A DNA stretch of 64,000 nucleotides, taken from NCBI GenBank assembly GCA_000827265.1, contig KN834749.1, forward strand, positions 2,722,653-2,786,652, given 5' to 3'. The notes beneath the pieces were generated by a model that saw only the letters and a list, made by a program, of their open reading frames with translations, ran no database searches and was not told the origin of the DNA. Numbering within the stretch: the first letter of the stretch is position 1; every line of letters begins with the position of its first letter. The stretch is from Collybiopsis luxurians FD-317 M1 (Eukaryota > Basidiomycota > Agaricomycetes > Agaricales > Omphalotaceae). Below, piece after piece: positions 48,690-58,847 of the stretch. A program made the position numbers and the translations under genes.

Positions 48690-50029
48690 ATGACACCATA
48701 AGAAAGTGACGAATTGGTCATGCTCTGGACCGACGCCTACGGAAACCTGCTGGGAGTTCTTGCTGCTTGTGTTTTATTCGGTACGTAGGAATTCTCTGCA
48801 AAATTTACTGCAGTGTTTATTTTCGCAACACTCAACTTTAGACTTCGAAGGAATATACATTCTTACTCTCTTCGTGGCCGTCTACATATTAGCGTAAGAA
48901 CTCTCATGTTAAACGTGAGCCGGACTAATTAGGCTCACCATACAGGAATAAGGGAATTCAAGGACGGTGGCAGATCGTTTACTGGGCTTGCATGATTGTA
49001 CTGCTAATTTGCAACACGCTCGGCCTTGCAAATAAAATCGACGTTATCTTTGTCAACCTCAGAGCCCCGTTTATCCCATCTCACGACCTTGACGCTATTA
49101 CGGATGCTACAGTGATAGGTCTGACTATGAATAAGTTTATTCGTATTTCGTCCTTTGGGATGAACGTCAATGTGAGTACTGTTCTTATTGCATATTTTCT
49201 CCTTCCTGGGCTTACCCCACTGTTTGTGACTTTCGTTGGATGATGGTAGGGGATGGGATAGTAGTTTGGAGATCATGGCGTATCTGCTCTGAGTGGAAGT
49301 TGGCAAATTACCTCCTCGCTGTGTTGATGGCAGGCAGCATAGGTAAATTTTTATTAAAGAAAAAGAAAAATCTCCATTTTAATGCTGCTTATTTGCACTT
49401 TTGAAAGGGAGCAATGTCGCTGATATTGCCATTAATACTCTTGAAGATGCACTAGACCGTTCAATTGTCATGGATTGTGTCTTCTCCGCCTTTTCTCTGG
49501 CAGTCAACTTACTTGCAACATCTTTAATGGCGCTTACCGCGTGGTGAGTCTAACCTTTTGTACTCTGAGTCTATCTCAGCAATTGTCTGATTGACTTTTA
49601 TGGAAGGAGACATTGTCTATCAAAACGAAGATCACTTTTCAAAGGTGCAAAAATCAAGCGCAACTCGGTTGAAAAGGTTTTCTTGTTTCTCATAGAATCA
49701 GGAATCATTTATTGCACTTGCCAGGCAAGCGGTTTCAAACCCTCCTGCTAATAAGTCACAATGCTGACCTGTCGAATATTAGACTGCCTTCGTGTTGGTT
49801 CAAATTTGGAACATCCAATGGGAATCCCAGGCCACGCAGATAACGACAATCATCATTTCAATGATAACCAATGCCGTAACGGTACGAGCTCTGAAGCTCT
49901 GGCTGCTCTGCGAGGTCTGATTGTTATTCCGACACTTATCTGTGTATTCAGGTGTTGAATCCTCTGGTAGTCTTTTTGGTTGTCCACTTGGACCGATCGC
50001 CTCTGGTTGAAACGTTTCATTTGCATTAG
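48690..50029 (+). pseudogene. Seven-helix membrane protein A, decaying copy
   Basis: Paralogue of gene B (52091-53386) with the same eight-exon plan. Codon 4 is TAA at 48699-48701 where B has CAA; a Met at codon 11 could still serve as start. The acceptor of exon 4 is damaged: B has CAG before ATATTGGTAGG, A has TGG at 49237-49239, and the next AG gives a frameshift and stop. The donor of exon 6 is GC (CAG/GCAAGC). Surviving exons read RWQIVYWACMIVLLICNTL, FIPSHDLDAITDATV, GIVVWRSWRICSEWKLAN, NVADIAINTLEDALDRSIVM and the ending NPLVVFLVVHLDRSPLVE. Coding regions are otherwise well kept, so decay looks recent or partial. Confidence 0.7.
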
Positions 50030-50394
50030 ATGCATCTTTTTATTGCACTCGGGAGGCGGTAATATTTTCTCTAGCTGGGCTTAAGGAGATCACTGTGGCT
50101 TGCGCTGCGAAATTTGGACTGGATTGAAATTCGAGACTCACAACGCATCGAGCTTGAAATCCTGCTACAACCCTCCTTGGCCTTAATCTTCCTTCGATAC
50201 AAGACGTCGCGTTGAAAAAAAATGGGCTTACCTACAAAATCTGGCTTAATTTTGGTGCCAATCGCTACTTACTATACTCCCTGCCTTTAAGAGGGTCATT
50301 TATTTTGTACTTTCTAATCAGTTATTGTATCACAACATAACTGCAACCAATTTTCTCCTGCGATATGTGAAGCTCAGCCGACTGTTGTAAGAAG

Positions 50395-50545
50395 AATGCT
50401 GGTTAGTTGCTAGATTGGCCTCAGGATCACTACTGGAATACAATTACAACGAACGAGATTCCGTCCTATTGTACGCGGCGGTTCTTTCACTCGAATGGAA
50501 AGTCTCAACTGAAGGCGCTTGATTCATATGATCATGAACTGTCTG
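50395..50545 (-). pseudogene. Last-exon remnant of an inverted membrane-protein gene
   Basis: On the minus strand this reads HMNQAPSVETFHSSERTAA, matching the last exon of gene C (SIHLNQSPLVETFHLSERTA). Flanking sequence also matches 53810-53960. Only the 3' end of the gene remains; WHI2-derived sequence follows directly. It shows that the ancestral unit held two convergent membrane genes. Confidence 0.65.
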
Positions 50546-50569
50546 AGAAGAGTATAATCTTCCCTTCTT

Positions 50570-51030
50570 TCCCTCCCTCTCGCTGTTTCGTGCGTATGAA
50601 ATGCTTTAGCTGACGAAACTTAGATGGCTGCTTGCTTTAGTGAGTTCGACCGAGAAGACGAATGAGGCCTTCACGGTGTTGTATATCCTCAATAACACTC
50701 GTACTGTTAAAAGATGGGACTGTGGATCGTTCTAGTGGCTCAAAGCCGGTCGAACTTGATTGCCCAATGCCAGTAAACGGCAACCGCTCAATTGTCCTCG
50801 AGGAAATCCGCAGTATGTCTTACGTCCTCAGCCGACTGATTACAAACGCTTTCATGTCTTTTTTTTTTAATCTGAGCGAGGATGCTGGCAGCTGGTAGAA
50901 TGGTTTAAATATTGAGCTACTGCCGTCCGAGGACGATGAGCAGGACAATCAAGCTGTGGACTCGTGGAGTTTATCTTATGTTTGTCATTTAATTTCTAGC
51001 TGGTGTTGAACTGGTGTGGTTCCACATATT
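50570..51030 (+). pseudogene. WHI2: WHI2 3' fragment, duplicated and broken
   Basis: Begins with sequence like the intron before WHI2 exon 3 and the acceptor CTTTAG, then FDREDE as in WHI2. GAATGG is replaced by GAATGA (stop), about 16 nt encoding GFRALEP are lost, and CGGTGTTGTATATCCTC onward still matches. The end (GGTTCCACA..ATTTGACGGACGG) matches the WHI2 stop region. It cannot make a WHI2 protein. Confidence 0.75.
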
Positions 51031-52090
51031 TGACGGACGGGTCGGTATAGCGTGTACTGAGGGTCGCAGACATTCTGTGTTCAATTCTTGCGTACCGATA
51101 CACAAGAAATGCGTGAGGCCATCTGTAGCAAGTTGCATTTGTGTCACTAGGGATAGCCTTGCCGACAATGCTCCACAAGCAAGTGCCTAGGCATAGGGCA
51201 AATATTGTGGCGCCTGTCCAGTTACTCACTGTCCTTGCACTGTCCGCCGAAAGAAACGGCCAGACTTCGCGCGCGCCTGCAACTGCTGTCCTATATATTC
51301 CCTGTTCATTACATCTCTACCCTAGGCACTTCATTATGCTTACATTGACCGAACGACGAAGATTAAAAAAGGCGAGGTAACCACGTGAGCTGATCGGTTC
51401 CAAATCTTTCCAAATCCGTTTGACTCTCGATTCTCCGGAGGTTACTCATGCCGAGTTACTCATTGACATCCTGACTCTTTGCCTTTTTTTATTGAATCCC
51501 CAAGTCTAAATTTTTGAACCTTCATGAGCACGGTTACTCCAGAACGATGAATTGGAACGATCCACTTTAGCTGTGCGTTGTTGAGTTTGCAGAGACTGTC
51601 TATTTCTTCGAGGTAGTAGTAACTTTTTCTTCAGCTCTTTTCGGTGGCCTGTATTTGCAAAGAAACCTTGCTTATCTAGCTCCCAAATCTTCTGTCGTTG
51701 TAGAAAGACGATAATGTAAAACAACTCAGTAGCTATGGGCATAGACCTACGGTTGCAATTTTTCAGCAGCTTCGAGTTTCTCTACACCAACTCCCCTTCG
51801 ACGGAATAAGGAAGTGGCTTTAAAATTTTGTTTATCTGTTAGTCAGAGGGAGGGTTGCTCGTATGTAAGGTTTTGATCATTCGTACCCATATGTTCTTCG
51901 GAACAACTTTGTGGTCCGTTTCACAGTTTGACTCTCATCGGGGACAGCAGTCTTGGTATCCATTTTTCGGAAGGTCAGAACGCTGCTCGGTACGATGCAT
52001 CTACCATATGGAGGTCATCCCACTCCCAAGCATGATGCTTGAAGAGTTTATAAACCTTCGGCGAGAGGAGCTACTGCGCATACTGAAGCA
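51031..52090. other. Spacer upstream of membrane gene B
   Basis: No gene. Contains the conserved block (GGGGACAGCAGTCTTGGTAT at 51940) and a TATA-like AGTTTATAA at about 52045, both shared with genes A and C. Confidence 0.55.
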
Positions 52091-53386
52091 ATGACACCGC
52101 AAGAAAGCAACGACCTGGTCATGCTCGGAGCCACCACCTACAGAAACCTCCTGGGAGGGACTCTTCCTACTTGCTCTCTTTTCGGTACGTGGATATGAAC
52201 CAAAATAACTATAAAGCTCAAAGTGCCTTCTAAAGGAGTTTACGTTCTTGCTCTTCTGGTGGCTGTCTACATACTGGTGTAAGGAACTTCATGTTATGTG
52301 TGCGCTGAACCAACTATTCTCGACATACAGGAATAAGGGGATTCGAGGACGGTCGCAGCTAGTGTACTGTGCTTGCATGATCGTATTGCTAACTTGCAAT
52401 GTGCTCACTTTTGCAAATAAGATTACCTCTATCCTTGTCGACCTCAGAGCATCGTATATTCCATCTCACGACCTTGACGCCACCGAGCATGCTACAGAAG
52501 TAGCTATGACTACGAATACATTTCTCCGTATCTCGTACTTTGGGATGAACGTCAATGTGAGTACTGCGTATATTACACCTTCCCCGGGCTGACTCTATTG
52601 TTTGCGGCTGTTGTCAGATATTGGTAGGAGATGGAATTTTGATTTGGAGAACATGGCGTGTGTGTTCTGACTTGAAGTCGGCAAAATATCTCCTTGTCAT
52701 ATTGATGGCAGGCAGCGTAGGTAAAGTTTTTTTTACCTCTCCACTTGAATGCCTTTTTATTTTCCCTTCTTTGGCAGGGACTAACGTCGCTGATATAGTC
52801 GTTAATACTATCGAAGATGCAATAGACCGTTCAATCGTCATGAATTGCATCTTCCCCGCCTTTTCACTGGCAGTCAGGTTACTTGGAACATCTTTGATCG
52901 CTCTTACTGCATGGTGAGTCGGACCTATATCAGGTCTACCTCGAGTGTTGTTATAATTTATGTTGGTGGAAGGAAACTTCGTCGACAAAAGCGAGGTACC
53001 ATTCTAGAAAAAATGAACTGCAGCGGAGTAGGAATAGTTCTTCGGTTGCTCGTTGAATCAGGAATGATTTATTGCGCTTGCCAGGTGAGAGCTCTGAAAC
53101 TTTCTGTTCACTCTCGCAACATTGAAACGTCGAGTAGGCTACCTTCATTCTAATTCAAATCCTGAATATGAGGTCGGAATCGCAGACTACTCAAATTTTG
53201 ACTTTGGCCATTTCGATGATAACGAACGCTGTAACGGTACGAGCTTCGCAGTTTTTTTTGGCTGCTCTATGGTCTGATTCTCATCGCTACATTTATCTAT
53301 GTATCCAGGTCTTGAATCCTCTGGCGGTCTTCTTGGTTGCTCATTTGAACCGATCGCCGCTGGTTGAAACATTTTATTTACATTAG
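52091..53386 (+). CDS. Seven-helix membrane protein B, 280 aa
   Basis: Eight exons: 52091-52184, 52236-52278, 52331-52556, 52618-52720, 52778-52913, 52973-53084, 53186-53236 and 53309-53386, total 281 codons. Start MTPQESNDLVMLGATTY. Hydrophobic segments: VYVLALLVAVYILV, LVYCACMIVLLTCNVLTFA, ILVGDGILIWRTW, YLLVILMAGSVGTNVADIVV, FPAFSLAVRLLGTSLIALTA, VLRLLVESGMIYCACQ and TLAISMITNAVTVLNPLAVF, giving about seven helices, with an extracellular-looking loop RASYIPSHDLDATEHATEVA. The family is recognisable as a recurrent uncharacterised agaricomycete membrane family, distinct from DUF6534 in sequence. Receptor function is speculative. Two paralogues flank it. Confidence 0.8.
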
Positions 53387-53828
53387 ATGCACCTTTTCAT
53401 TGCAATCACGATGAGGTGGTAATATTTATCCTAGATCGGCTCAGGGAGATAACCGTGTCTTGCGTTTGGGCTGGACTGGTTGCCGAAAGCGAGTTAAGGC
53501 TGAGATACAAAGCTCAAAATAGATCGAGCGTGAGATACTACTTTGTACCCTACTTTCAGGAACGATCTTGCATTTTCGAATCAGGCATCTAGCTGAAAAA
53601 AACTAGTATCTACCCACGAGTCTTAGCAACCCAGATGACGGTCGCTCTTCACTCCTACACCTTGGAAGGCCATTTAATTTGTACCTTTTGTTGAATTTCA
53701 ACATAACCCCAATCCAGTTACATTATGGTGGTTTGGAGCGGAAGTACACCAGCATAGATGTACAAAGCTTGGCCAATCAAAGGCACTACTGAAAGAAGGA
53801 TATATGGAATGCTGGTCTGGTACGGGGA
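53387..53828. other. Convergent spacer between membrane genes B and C
   Basis: 442 bp between two stop codons. Aligns in part with 50030-50395. Nothing else seen. Confidence 0.5.
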
Positions 53829-55177
53829 TCAACTAGAATACATGTACAACAAATGTGAATCTCCGCCATAGTCCACGGCAGTTCTTTCACTCAAATGAAA
53901 GGTTTCAACCAAAGGTGATTGATTCAGGTGAATAGATAAAAATATTGCCAGAGGATTCAAGACCTGAATATACGCATTTATATGGAGTTGAGAATCAGAC
54001 CCCACAAAAATTCTGAAGCTCGTACCGCTGCGGCATTCGTTATCATCGAAAATATCAATGTCAATATCTGCATAGTCCGCGATTCCAACTTCGTGTTCAA
54101 AATTTGAATTAGAAGAAAGGCGGTCTACCTGGATAGTCGATATTGTGCGCGGCGAGTAGAAGGTTTCAACTACTCACCTGGCAAACGGAGTAGATCATTG
54201 CTGATTCGATCAGAAGCACAAAAACCTTTTCTACTATATTGCGCCTGGTTTTGTAAAATGTTCTTCGCTTTTGTCGATTGTGTCTCCTTGCATTATCATA
54301 GTCAATATAACTGTCGAAATAAACCTCGATTGCAAAAAGGTCAAGCTTACCACGCTGTCAGAGCAATTAAAAATGTCGCGAGTAAGTTGACTGCCAGAGA
54401 AGAGGCGGAAAAGATGTAGTCCATGGTGATTGAACGGTTTGACGCATTTTCAACAGTATAAATGACCATATCGGCGACGTTGATTCCTGTTGAGGAAGTG
54501 TGGATGGAAGGCATTCAAACAACGAGGGAAGAATTGACCTACGCTGCTCGCCATCAATGTAACGAGGAAGTATTTTGCCAAGATCCACTCAGAGCAGATA
54601 TGCCATGTTCTCCAAACAACAATTCCATCCGCTACCATGATCTGATGGCAAGAGATGAAAATAAGAGTAAGCCGGGGAAAAAAAGTGTAGAATACGCAGT
54701 ACTCACATCGACGTTCACCCCAAAGTATGCATCACGAGTAAATGTATTCGTGCTCAGAGCCGCTGTCGTAGCATGTACAACGACGTCAAGATTGTGAGAG
54801 GGAACCATGTACGATTCTCTGAGGTCGATAACAATAATGGCGATTTTATCTGCCAAGGTGAGTGTATTGCCGATCAGCAATACTATCATGCAAATCCAGA
54901 ACACCACCTGCGAACGTCCCCGAACTCCCTTTCTCCTGTAAGTAGAATTGGTCCAAGGCATGTTCGACACAAAAATTCTTACACCAATACGTATAGAGCC
55001 TCAAAAAGAGCGAGGGCGTAAGTTCCTACGAAGAGTCCTCTGAGCATTATCGTCATCTTGGTACGCATTGCAGAGACACGCACCAAACAAAACACAAGCA
55101 GGAAGAACTCCACCGAGGAGGTTACCATAGGTGTCAGCTCCAAGCGCAAACAAGTCCTTGGTTTCCTCCGGCGTCAT
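53829..55177 (-). CDS. Seven-helix membrane protein C
   Basis: Minus-strand paralogue of gene B. Start ATG 55177-55175 (MTPEETKDLFALGADTYGNL), stop TGA 53831-53829. Exons include GTYALALFEALYVLV, then RSQVVFWICMIVLLIGNTLT, SYMVPSHNLDVVVHATTAAL, IMVADGIVVWRTWHICSEW, YFLVTLMASSVG, NVADMVIYTVENASNRSITM, SLAVNLLATFLIALTA, VEKVFVLLIESAMIYSVCQ and the end NPLAIFLSIHLNQSPLVE. The C-terminus continues about 17 residues beyond the stop used in A and B (ERTAVDYGGDSHLLYMYSS). No lesion found. An upstream block like those of A and B lies at 55340-55360. Confidence 0.72.
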
Positions 55178-55339
55178 TGCTCTAGCCGGAATGTGTTCAG
55201 TGGCACTCCTTCCGTTGAAAGAGTTATAAACTCCCGGGATACTTACTGTAATTCCACTAGGCTGAAAATTCTCGAGTGGTACGAAAACCCTAATATGACT
55301 TCCGCATGACGGATGTACCGAACGCAGCTGCAGGTTATT

Positions 55340-55362
55340 GATATCAAGACCGCTGTCCGCAA
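55340..55362 (-). promoter_or_regulatory. Conserved upstream block of membrane gene C
   Basis: Minus strand GCGGACAGCGGTCTTGATAT, nearly identical to the block before gene A, about 170 bp upstream of the ATG. AGTTTATAA follows at 55222-55232. Confidence 0.55.
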
Positions 55363-56879
55363 AACCCTAATACCAGCCAGACTGTATAACGACATACATG
55401 TCAGTGCGCATCACCAAAACCACCGGAACGATCTGTATCCCAGAGGCTCGATATGCCTCCTGTACGTTAATTACTTATGGGGAACTAGATTATATAGAGA
55501 TTACCCTCGCCAGTCGGCAGAAAATTGGAAGGAGGAGCAGGAATCTAAGATATCATGACGGTTTGCCAACTTTGATGGGACTCATTACCAAATAGAGGAA
55601 TTGACTTATGCCTGGCTGGGAGAGGTCAGCGTTTTCTTTCGGGCTGCCCCAAGATGAATACTTTATGATCAGCACTTCATCTTGCAGGCGGAAAAGTTTT
55701 ACTTCGGAAATATTTTAAACAGCGGATATTGAAGGTTCCCTCCTTGTATACATTGCAGTCACTAGTGACTAGCCTCAGACGAAGGACTGGTGGTCTCCGA
55801 TTGAATGTAGTAGCCCGAACAGTGTCTTGAAGCCAAATACTCACGAAACATATTCTGGGCTGCTCCGAGTCTATGTGATCCACGGACATGCTCAGAGCAG
55901 TCTGTACTTTGATGTGATTCAATCAAGGGAAAGCGCATACAACGAGTCTGACGGCATTTTTTCGGAATCTTCTTAACAGCCCCCAGGCCGGAAAGGATTT
56001 CCCAGAAAGAATGTAAGAATGGAAAAGTTGCTGTGAGGATGTCAGCATAGAAGGTATAATCGTGAAAAGAGGCTCATCTATGGACAAGCGCTCGAAATTT
56101 GTAGCAACGCCAAAGACGCCCGTGTGTTTCTTTCTCTTTGTCCCGTCATCACCTCCGCCTTCGGACGACCCCAATGTAATCTTAAGCGTGTTCTCGCCAA
56201 AAGGTCGCTATCTATATGGACTCGGCGTGTCGTTGAGTGAATTTCTTCTCATCGAGTTAGCTTCATCAGTTACCAACTTACCACTTAGACTTAGCTCGCA
56301 AATTGGCGTTCAGTATTCAAATTGTTCCAACCGATATTCAATTCAAGTCTGGTTTTACTCTATAGTTTTCTCACCAGCTCTTTGACAGTTTCATTTTTTA
56401 TTCAGTTGTATTCAACAATTCGTGATCTCTGCCATCCTCTTAGCTTCACGAATTATGTTGTTGTCCAGCAGATAGAATGACTTTGCACAAGAAGAGGCGC
56501 CCATAATTCATCTTGGCTGTGCGAACACTACGGTGACTCCGGATTGTCGTGCAGACCTGAATCATGGTTTATAGAGTCGTTCCAGGCTCGTATAGGGTAC
56601 AACGTTTACAAGATAGTGTCTTGAGTAATAGCTGTGCCTTTATAAAGGATCTAAGCTGTCTAGTAAGCGCGCGTATTGCGTTCCCCGTCCTTCCTATTTT
56701 CCGGCGTCCTTCCACAGCTTGGTGTGAAAATCCGAAGCAAGACGGAAAGCGATGGCGAGGCTCCTTGCAGGTGAATACATTATTCGCTTCTGATCAATAG
56801 CTGTATTTATGTAAAGCCATAAGGTCTCAGGCTTCTTCAGCCGGCTCATGCTTCCTTCCGACTTTACATCTTGACCATC
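55363..56879. other. Intergenic region, 1.5 kb
   Basis: Short frames at 55677-56174 (minus) and 56062-56385 (plus) without recognisable domain or exon chain. Nothing further supported. Confidence 0.45.
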
Positions 56880-58847
56880 ATGTTATACCTTGGTTTTGCT
56901 CAGACCGTGCTCGCCCAAGCACCCGTTAACGACGTGATATCCTGGCCTTCTGGTCTCCTTCTCCTCGCCAGTGTCTTATATGCAGCTTTAGGCTCCTCAG
57001 TCGACCGATTATGGGAAATCGAGCCTGCCTCAGGGATCTTTCTATTCTCGGGTTTGCCGCAAATATCTATTCCCCTCATGCAGAGGGTCACCTGGGCCGC
57101 AAACGCGTGTCACTTTGTGTCAGGCATTCGCAATGCTAATGGTATCTCAAACTTTTGGATAAAGTCGGAGAAAGTTTCTGCTGCAGCACGTGCAGAGGCG
57201 CTGCAAAAGGCTTTGAAGGTTTTGGAGTGTGCGTCATGGGAGATTAGACCGGATGCTCCTCATGAACCCAGGCTCGATCCGAGTTTATGGAAACTCACTT
57301 CAGAGGGTCTCCTAATCCCAGTTGCTCTGGCCGCGTCCAAGTCAAGGCCCCCATCCACACCCAATGTTAAATCCTCATCCATTCCAGTAACAAGAGACTT
57401 TCTTCTATTTGCTGCTGCCGAATATCATGCTATCCAGCATTGGGTGGTCGACATTAGGCGCAAAGGTGTCATGTATTCAACCCTGGGTATGCCATTTCAT
57501 TCGATCGTCGATGTTGACAGCGAAGAAGATGCGTTGGTCGTCGTAGCTGCGCAGATGGTTCGCCGTCCTCATGGCCAGAGCTCCCTACGCGGCAAAGCCC
57601 AGAAAATAATGGATTCTGAGAAAGAACACTATGCTCTCGATCTCGATGGTGTTGATCTAGATGCACCCATTTGCACCATAGACTTCAATTCCTACGCACC
57701 GGAGAGCTCAAAAGTGTCTGCTACCCTTCGTGAATTAGCTCATTCGTACTACGTCGTAGCGCAGCACATCAAACAAACTTCACCTTATCACGATTGCCCG
57801 ACTACTGGACATATCGCGAGGATTCGGCTTGGGCAGATACAGTGGATTGCCATCCTCGGTGGCGCTGTCCTTGACCACGGCCGTATTACTTTTCAGAACC
57901 TGCCCGGTACGTGGGGCAACTGGCAAGTTTCAGCCGATTATGCCTACCTGACGCGTGTCGAAGGGGTATTGGAACAACTTGAATCAGTCGCCAACACACC
58001 TGCCTTCGAGAGTTCATCTATTTGCCTTTCTGGGGGCATTTCCCGTCAATCAGCAATCCCATTCCTGATCGCAGGTCTCATAGGACAGATGATCATCTGC
58101 TATTTCCTTTCTGTCGGTACCAGCGCTGGCGTGTGGACCAGTGTCGTCCTAGCGAATTCCTTGTATGCTGGAAGGCTGAACGATTGGCATAGTGCGTTCT
58201 TCGGAAAATCTCAGACGAGTAACCCCGAATCAGATGAACCGGGGTTGAAACTGCGTATACCGGGAGGGGCGAAGAATGAGTTGATGGTCATTGCTACGTT
58301 TGATAGGACCTCGCCAAAGCAGGGCGCTCTGAGGCAAGGATTTTTATTGAATGTGCTAGGGCTCGTAGCTGCTATTTTCGGTGCAATTTTCCAGTCGTCG
58401 ACGAGGCAAGCTTTGGGCTTTAGTCCGTTTAGCTATACACCAGATTGGGTGGTCTATACATCCGTCGCGCTGTGCCTTGGGACGAGTGCCCTTATTGCGC
58501 TAATGCTCTTCTTGCAATGGATGTCGGAGAGGACGTGGACCGATGATGCGATGATGCCGACGAGGGTAATGACTTATACGACGCTATTTACGTCTTTGGT
58601 TGTTTCTGTGCTAGCGGTTGTGTTCACCATAGGGGGGAGCAGGGTTGGGCTCGAAGCGGGCCTCAGAAGAATGTCACGGTTCTGGCCAATATTGGATGCC
58701 CTGACTTGGCTTTCAGGGATGCCTTTGGGGATGATAGAGAATGGGAGAATGTTCTCGGCGGACGACAATATTTTGCATTTAGTGTTACTGAATAGGTGGA
58801 TGATGGGAGCTGTGGCGAGTGCAGTAGGCAGCGGTTCTCCTGTGTGA
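56880..58847 (+). CDS. Multi-pass membrane protein of unknown function, 655 aa
   Basis: Intronless, ATG at 56880 (MLYLGFAQTVLAQAPVND). A hydrophobic N-terminus is followed by GLLLLASVLYAALGSS, then about 350 mostly soluble residues (TRDFLLFAAAEYHAIQHWV, HSIVDVDSEEDALVVVAAQM, ARIRLGQIQWIAILGGAV), then four to five C-terminal helices: AIPFLIAGLIGQMIICYFLS, GFLLNVLGLVAAIFGAIFQ, YTSVALCLGTSALIALMLF and LFTSLVVSVLAVVFTIGG. No catalytic motif known to me. The layout, a large soluble domain between membrane anchors and a clustered tail, recurs in uncharacterised fungal proteins. An intronless gene of this length is unusual among its neighbours. Confidence 0.85.
   Translation: MLYLGFAQTVLAQAPVNDVISWPSGLLLLASVLYAALGSSVDRLWEIEPASGIFLFSGLPQISIPLMQRVTWAANACHFVSGIRNANGISNFWIKSEKVSAAARAEALQKALKVLECASWEIRPDAPHEPRLDPSLWKLTSEGLLIPVALAASKSRPPSTPNVKSSSIPVTRDFLLFAAAEYHAIQHWVVDIRRKGVMYSTLGMPFHSIVDVDSEEDALVVVAAQMVRRPHGQSSLRGKAQKIMDSEKEHYALDLDGVDLDAPICTIDFNSYAPESSKVSATLRELAHSYYVVAQHIKQTSPYHDCPTTGHIARIRLGQIQWIAILGGAVLDHGRITFQNLPGTWGNWQVSADYAYLTRVEGVLEQLESVANTPAFESSSICLSGGISRQSAIPFLIAGLIGQMIICYFLSVGTSAGVWTSVVLANSLYAGRLNDWHSAFFGKSQTSNPESDEPGLKLRIPGGAKNELMVIATFDRTSPKQGALRQGFLLNVLGLVAAIFGAIFQSSTRQALGFSPFSYTPDWVVYTSVALCLGTSALIALMLFLQWMSERTWTDDAMMPTRVMTYTTLFTSLVVSVLAVVFTIGGSRVGLEAGLRRMSRFWPILDALTWLSGMPLGMIENGRMFSADDNILHLVLLNRWMMGAVASAVGSGSPV

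Larger units (their letters stand above)
46408..50545. repeat. Segmental duplication, unit 1 (WHI2 3' end + membrane gene A + exon remnant)
   Basis: Aligns in order with 50570-53960: last WHI2 exons, spacer pieces (ACACAAGAAATG, TTTGTGTCACT), the conserved upstream block, membrane gene A, its 3' flank and a last-exon remnant of an inverted gene. Unit 1 has a longer WHI2-to-membrane spacer. Divergence is substantial. Confidence 0.75.
50570..53960. repeat. Segmental duplication, unit 2 (WHI2 fragment + gene B + 3' end of gene C)
   Basis: Counterpart of 46408-50545. The left break lies inside or beside the second WHI2 intron, so only downstream exons were copied. Confidence 0.7.
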
